Shown here piece by piece: positions 60,413 to 64,000 of a stretch of 64,000 bases of DNA. Below the pieces are notes generated by a model, which was given only the letters and a program-made list of their open reading frames with translations, had not been told where the DNA came from and did not search any database. The stretch comes from Kibdelosporangium aridum (GTDB lineage Bacteria; Actinomycetota; Actinomycetes; Mycobacteriales; Pseudonocardiaceae). Position numbers and translations under genes: made by a program. Numbering within the stretch: position 1 is the first letter of the stretch; every line of letters begins with the position of its first letter. Where the stretch lies: the NCBI RefSeq assembly GCF_900176515.1, contig NZ_FWXV01000011.1, positions 62,001-126,000 on the forward strand. The letters are read 5' to 3'.

Positions 60413-60895
60413 ATGTCGGTCGAGCCGCGGAGCAAGGCATGTAACAGACCTGATTCGAACATGGTCATATGCGACGTGGACAGGGCGACCTTCGCCGAAG
60501 TCCGGCAATTGTTACGTGACCTGGTACGAGGCCGTGATGACATGGCGGTCCAGGACGCCCTCCTGGTCACCGACGAGCTGGTCAGCAACGCACGCCGTCA
60601 CGGCCTGTCACCCCGGCAGTGCCGTCTGGGCCTCATCGACAATGGCAGGCGCCTGCTCGTCGAGGTGGACGACGCCTCATACGCCCCGCCAAGGAAGCGG
60701 ACACCCGACCTCAACGGCGGACGTGGCCTGATCCTGATCGACCGGCTCGCGGCTTCGTGGGGCGTGCAGTACCACGCCGGCTACAAGACGGTCTGGGCCG
60801 AGCTCGTCCTCGACGGCCCAGGTAACGCTCGCAACACCCGGCACCTTGGCGCCGTCCGTGCGTCACCTGGTTCCACCGCGGCCGAGGGCGACTAA
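60413..60895 (+). CDS. HATPase_c_2 anti-sigma / ATP-binding protein
   Basis: A 160-residue GHKL ATP-binding protein (N-box VTDELVSNARRHG, G-box GGRGLILIDRLAASWG) of the RsbW-like class. It likely binds a sigma factor and phosphorylates a STAS partner; the next gene, 11 bp away, is such a partner. ATG 60413 has GAGGTG upstream. No sigma gene is adjacent. Confidence 0.87.
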   Translation: MSVEPRSKACNRPDSNMVICDVDRATFAEVRQLLRDLVRGRDDMAVQDALLVTDELVSNARRHGLSPRQCRLGLIDNGRRLLVEVDDASYAPPRKRTPDLNGGRGLILIDRLAASWGVQYHAGYKTVWAELVLDGPGNARNTRHLGAVRASPGSTAAEGD

Positions 60896-60906
60896 TCTGC
60901 CCGACC

Positions 60907-61284
60907 ATGACCGACGACCAGCCCGGCCGCGAACCACGACCAGCGAAACTGGACATCACCCAGCGCGTCGTGGACGGCGCCACGCTTGTCGTGGCAACCG
61001 GCGAGGTCGACATGGACACCGCACCCGTGCTCAGCGCGGCCGTGACCAGTGCGCTCGGTCAGGCCGCTGATCGGCTCCGCATACTCGACTTGACCGCTGT
61101 CACCTTCCTCAGCTCGCCGGGTCTCACCGCTCTGGTGAACGCGACCCTGCAGGCCAATGCCCGTCAGGAGCCCCTGCGGATCGTCGTGGACTCCAACCGG
61201 CCAGTGATCAGGCCCATCGAGATCACCGGCCTGGACAGCGTGCTCGCGCTGTTCCACAGCGTCGATGAGGCCCTGCGTCGTTGA
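60907..61284 (+). CDS. STAS-domain anti-sigma factor antagonist
   Basis: A 125-residue STAS domain with the regulatory serine region FLSSPGL (Ser69/Ser70). It pairs with the HATPase protein encoded just upstream, forming a two-gene partner-switch module. ATG 60907 follows after 11 bp. Confidence 0.87.
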   Translation: MTDDQPGREPRPAKLDITQRVVDGATLVVATGEVDMDTAPVLSAAVTSALGQAADRLRILDLTAVTFLSSPGLTALVNATLQANARQEPLRIVVDSNRPVIRPIEITGLDSVLALFHSVDEALRR

Positions 61285-61328
61285 GCCAAGCCGCATTGAA
61301 GCTGATATGCCCGTCGCTTCCGGGATGA

Positions 61329-61348
61329 AATCGCGCGGTTTCGCGATT
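61329..61348. terminator. Hairpin after HATPase-STAS operon
   Basis: AATCGCG (61329-61335) and CGCGATT (61342-61348) form a 7-bp stem with a 6-nt loop, 45 nt after the STAS stop. There is no U-run, so it is a weak terminator candidate of the kind common in actinomycetes. Confidence 0.35.
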
Positions 61349-61570
61349 GCATGAAGCGCTGTCCGGCCTGTACCAGCGACATTGGTGTGACATGAATTCG
61401 TTCGTTTGACCGATGCCAGGCAACCCTGCGAATGCCCTAAGATGACTCGGCGGCCACTGTCGGCCGCCATTTCCCGCGCCGGGTTCAGCTGTCGCCGTGC
61501 GCCATCGCACCCGGTCGTGCGAGCCGCGATGGGCGACTTCCGAAGAATGCGAACAATCGGAGGTTGGACA

Positions 61571-62563
61571 TTGTTGAGCGGAGAAGATCTCCCGGCATCG
61601 CTGCCTCTCGCGCGCCACGAACTGATCCGTTCCCGCAACGCGGCCGAAGTACGGGAAGTCACCAGCCGCGTTCTGCGGCCACATCGCCTCACGGTGGCCG
61701 GAACCGGTGATCTCGACGCCAGTGTCAGATCCGTGCGGCTGCGCGACTTGTCGCTGAGCCTGATCAGTCACGGCACCGACGTCTGTGTCGACTTCGGGCC
61801 GCTGCAAACGTTTTTCGCCGTACTGATCCCGTTGTCCGGCACCGCCGACGTCACGGTGAGCGGTGAACGAGTCCGCTTGGGCGGTGAAGTGGCCGCGGTG
61901 CTCTCGCCCACCGACCCGGTGACCGTGTACTGGCCCTCGGACTGCACGCTGCTCATCGTGCGGCTCGAAAGGGCGGCACTGGAAGCACAGCTCACCGGGT
62001 TGCTGGAAAAGCCGCTCGGCAAACCGTTGCGCTTCACCCCGAGCATGGCTCTGGACTCGGGATACGGCCTGACCTGGCGGCGCGGGCTGGATCTGCTGGT
62101 GTCCGCATTGGACCGTCCGGACACCATGGTCGAACAGCCACTCGTCGCGCGCCCGTTCGAGCGGACGCTGATGAGCGCGCTTCTCGTGGCGCACAACAGC
62201 AACTACACGCCGATGATCCGCGGCGAGGCGCAGATCGCGCCGTCGCGGGCGGTGAGCATCGCGCTCGAGTGGATCGAAGGACACCCCAAATGGCGGCACA
62301 CCACAGCCAGCTTGGCAAAGGAAGCAGATGTGACCGAACGCGCACTGCAGCGCGGCTTTCGCAAGCACCTGAACATGCGCCCGATGGAGTATTTGCGTGA
62401 GGTGCGGCTCCGCCGAATTCGTGACGAGCTTCTCGCGGCACAAGCCGACGCGGTGACCGTCACCGGGCTCGCCGCGGAATGGGGTTTCCTGCACACCGGG
62501 CACTTCGCAGCCACATATCAGCAGCGGTTCGGCGAGAAACCGTCGGATACGTTGCGTCGCTGA
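61571..62563 (+). CDS. AraC-family transcriptional regulator
   Basis: A 330-residue regulator with an N-terminal AraC-binding-like domain (PF14525 type) and a C-terminal AraC HTH (ASLAKEADVTERALQRGFRK, then GLAAEWGFLHTGHFAATYQQ and FGEKPSDTLRR). I chose TTG 61571 because GGAGG ends 7 nt upstream; ATG at 61529 and 61547 are in-frame alternatives. It lies upstream of a DrrAB-type exporter, which it may control. Confidence 0.83.
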   Translation: MLSGEDLPASLPLARHELIRSRNAAEVREVTSRVLRPHRLTVAGTGDLDASVRSVRLRDLSLSLISHGTDVCVDFGPLQTFFAVLIPLSGTADVTVSGERVRLGGEVAAVLSPTDPVTVYWPSDCTLLIVRLERAALEAQLTGLLEKPLGKPLRFTPSMALDSGYGLTWRRGLDLLVSALDRPDTMVEQPLVARPFERTLMSALLVAHNSNYTPMIRGEAQIAPSRAVSIALEWIEGHPKWRHTTASLAKEADVTERALQRGFRKHLNMRPMEYLREVRLRRIRDELLAAQADAVTVTGLAAEWGFLHTGHFAATYQQRFGEKPSDTLRR

Positions 62564-62641
62564 CGGACCGAGCGGGTCGGTTCTCGGATTGTCCGCGACC
62601 GCCGTTTCCCAGAAGGATGGGTTATAGCGGAAGGAGCGCGG

Positions 62642-63568
62642 ATGATACTGGCCGAGAATGTGGTCAAAAACTTCGGTAAAACGGTGGCACTGCGCAGTTT
62701 CGACCTCTCGGTACCCGCAGGCAGCGTAGCCGCGGTATTGGGGCCGAACGGCGCTGGTAAAACCACCGCGGTCCGGATACTGGCCACATTGCTGCGGCCA
62801 GACGGAGGTTGCGCCGTGGTCGGCGGGCACGATGTCGTGCGCGATCCGGCCGCGGTGCGCCGCGTGATCGGCCTCACCGGCCAGTACGCCTCGGTCGACG
62901 CCGACCTCTCCGGCGTGGAAAACCTGGTGCTGGTCGGCCGGTTGCTCGGGCTGAGCCGGGCCGCGGCCAAGGCCCGAGCCGTCGAGCTGCTGAAACGCTT
63001 CGGGTTGACCGACTCCGCGAACCGGCCGTCCACAACGTACTCGGGCGGCATGCGGCGGCGGCTGGATCTCGCGGCAAGTCTGGTGGGCCGGCCGCGTGTG
63101 CTGTACCTGGATGAGCCCACCACCGGGCTGGATCCCCACGCGCGCAGGGAACTCTGGGCCGAAGTCAGGCACCTCGTCGCGGACGGCGTGACCGTGCTGC
63201 TGACCACTCAGTACCTGGAGGAGGCCGATCAACTGGCCGACCGGATCACGGTGCTCGACGGCGGCAGCGTCGTGGCCGAGGGCACCGCGGACGAGCTGAA
63301 ACGCCGGACAGGCGGGCACACCTTGCAAGTCCGGACAACATCACTGGCGGACACGGACACCGCAGCGCAGATCGTCCGGCGGATCACCCGCAGCACGCCG
63401 CTCCAGGACTCTGACACGGGACTACTCACCGCACCGGTGTCTGATCCGGCCGTACTCACCGCTGTGATCCGGGAGCTCGATCGAGCCGGTGTCACCGCGG
63501 CCGAGGTGGCACTGCGGCTGCCCAGCCTGGACGAGGTGTTCCTGACACTGACCGGAACCTCGGTATGA
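62642..63568 (+). CDS. Daunorubicin-resistance-type ABC transporter ATPase (DrrA family)
   Basis: A 308-residue ATPase with Walker A GPNGAGKTT (34-42), signature TYSGGMRRRLDLA, Walker B LYLDEPTTGLD and the DrrA-specific C-terminal domain ending LPSLDEVFLTLTG. It exports drugs or lipids together with the overlapping permease. ATG 62642 has GGAAGGAG upstream. Confidence 0.93.
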   Translation: MILAENVVKNFGKTVALRSFDLSVPAGSVAAVLGPNGAGKTTAVRILATLLRPDGGCAVVGGHDVVRDPAAVRRVIGLTGQYASVDADLSGVENLVLVGRLLGLSRAAAKARAVELLKRFGLTDSANRPSTTYSGGMRRRLDLAASLVGRPRVLYLDEPTTGLDPHARRELWAEVRHLVADGVTVLLTTQYLEEADQLADRITVLDGGSVVAEGTADELKRRTGGHTLQVRTTSLADTDTAAQIVRRITRSTPLQDSDTGLLTAPVSDPAVLTAVIRELDRAGVTAAEVALRLPSLDEVFLTLTGTSV

Positions 63569-64000
63569 ACGGCTCCTTCGTGCTCTGCGGGCGCGGTGTT
63601 CGCAAGATCCGCCGAAATCCCGAGTACCTGGTCGATGTCACCGTCCAGCCAACGCTGTTCCTGGTGATGTTCGGTTACTTGTTCGGTGGCGCGATCGCCG
63701 GAAACCAGGCCGCCTATCTGGCCAACCTCGTGCCGGGACTTCTGGTGCCGACTGTGCTGCTGGCGAGTATGGCGGCTGGGGCGGGACTCAACGCCGACCT
63801 GGCCACTGGGGTGTTCGACCGGTTCCGGAGCATGCCGATTCCCCGCTTCGCGCCGCTGGTCGGTGCCGTACTGGCCGACGTCGTGCGGTATCTGATCGCG
63901 TTCGTCGTCCTGCTCGGCGTCGGGACGGCCATGGGATACCGGATCCACAGTGGACCGATCGAGGTACTCGCCGCGGCAGGCGTACTCGTCGTCACTGGGC
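63565..64000 (+). CDS. ABC-2 type permease (DrrB family), truncated by window end
   Basis: The first 145 codons of a membrane protein that starts ATG 63565, overlapping the ATPase stop by ATGA. RNPEYLVDVTVQPTLFLVMFG is the typical DrrB/ABC-2 start before the first helix, and GVFDRFRSMPI is the coupling region. The 3' part lies outside the window. Confidence 0.9.
   Translation, partial: MNGSFVLCGRGVRKIRRNPEYLVDVTVQPTLFLVMFGYLFGGAIAGNQAAYLANLVPGLLVPTVLLASMAAGAGLNADLATGVFDRFRSMPIPRFAPLVGAVLADVVRYLIAFVVLLGVGTAMGYRIHSGPIEVLAAAGVLVVTG

Noticed and set aside
1..64000. CRISPR arrays, tRNA or rRNA genes, insertion sequences, prophage
   Set aside because: No regularly spaced identical repeats, no cloverleaf or rRNA-like segments and no transposase or integrase motifs were seen by eye; short or divergent elements could be missed.

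Overview
This 64 kb window is very GC-rich, with strongly GC-biased third codon positions and many GTG and TTG starts. It also carries an AfsR/SARP regulator, several GAF-ANTAR proteins, many partner-switching (STAS / HATPase) genes, GpgS and a deazaflavin-type nitroreductase. Together these point to a filamentous actinobacterium, probably of the Pseudonocardiaceae (Amycolatopsis / Kibdelosporangium / Lentzea type). The genus is inference. I see no rRNA, tRNA, CRISPR array, transposase or phage gene.

Layout. 1-5 kb: an FMN reductase, a repeat-rich divergent spacer, a 1043-residue AfsR-like regulator and a pentapeptide-repeat remnant. 5-8.2 kb (minus strand): a DUF4097 protein, an ECF sigma factor fused to a zinc-finger anti-sigma domain, a membrane helix and an outer domain, and a small secreted membrane-anchored protein. 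8.3-14.3 kb: a secreted protein of about 1990 residues combining ThuA, sugar dehydrogenase, PKD, carbohydrate-binding and Ig-like modules. 15.4-20.8 kb: a sensory cluster of four GAF-ANTAR proteins, one stand-alone ANTAR-like protein, a deazaflavin reductase, a STAS protein and a hidden 32-codon ORF behind a SigB-like promoter.

20.8-30.5 kb: two divergent gene sets for import and breakdown of an unknown glycoside. One is a ROK regulator, two permeases and a binding lipoprotein with no ATPase gene. The other holds two MDR dehydrogenases, a DTE-like epimerase, a GH63-like hydrolase and a Gfo/Idh/MocA oxidoreductase. They converge on a gpgS-GT4 pair (30.5-32.6 kb), so glucosylglycerate-type chemistry may link the two. 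32.8-34.3 kb: small stress-type genes with SigB-like promoters. 35-40.2 kb: a leaderless 63-residue membrane peptide, an ABC exporter and a NarL-type two-component system, which look like one export and sensing unit. 40.2-44.3 kb (minus strand): a five-gene ECF42 operon (YciI, sigma, TfoX-N, AraC, epoxide hydrolase) with a matching ECF42 promoter.

44.4-57.9 kb: a complete L-rhamnose regulon. A LacI-type repressor is divergent from an ABC importer, mutarotase, RhaI, a secreted BNR-repeat glycan enzyme, an aldolase/dehydrogenase fusion, a second isomerase-like protein and RhaB. A perfect TGAAACGTTTCA operator lies just downstream of a good promoter. Wedged between the ATPase and first permease gene, with ATGA overlaps on both sides, is an 82-codon ORF made of 90-bp tandem repeats; this is the oddest structure in the window. 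58-64 kb: a CBM-type secreted protein, a methyltransferase/MarR divergent pair, a SigB-like HATPase-STAS pair, an AraC regulator and a DrrAB-type exporter that runs off the end.
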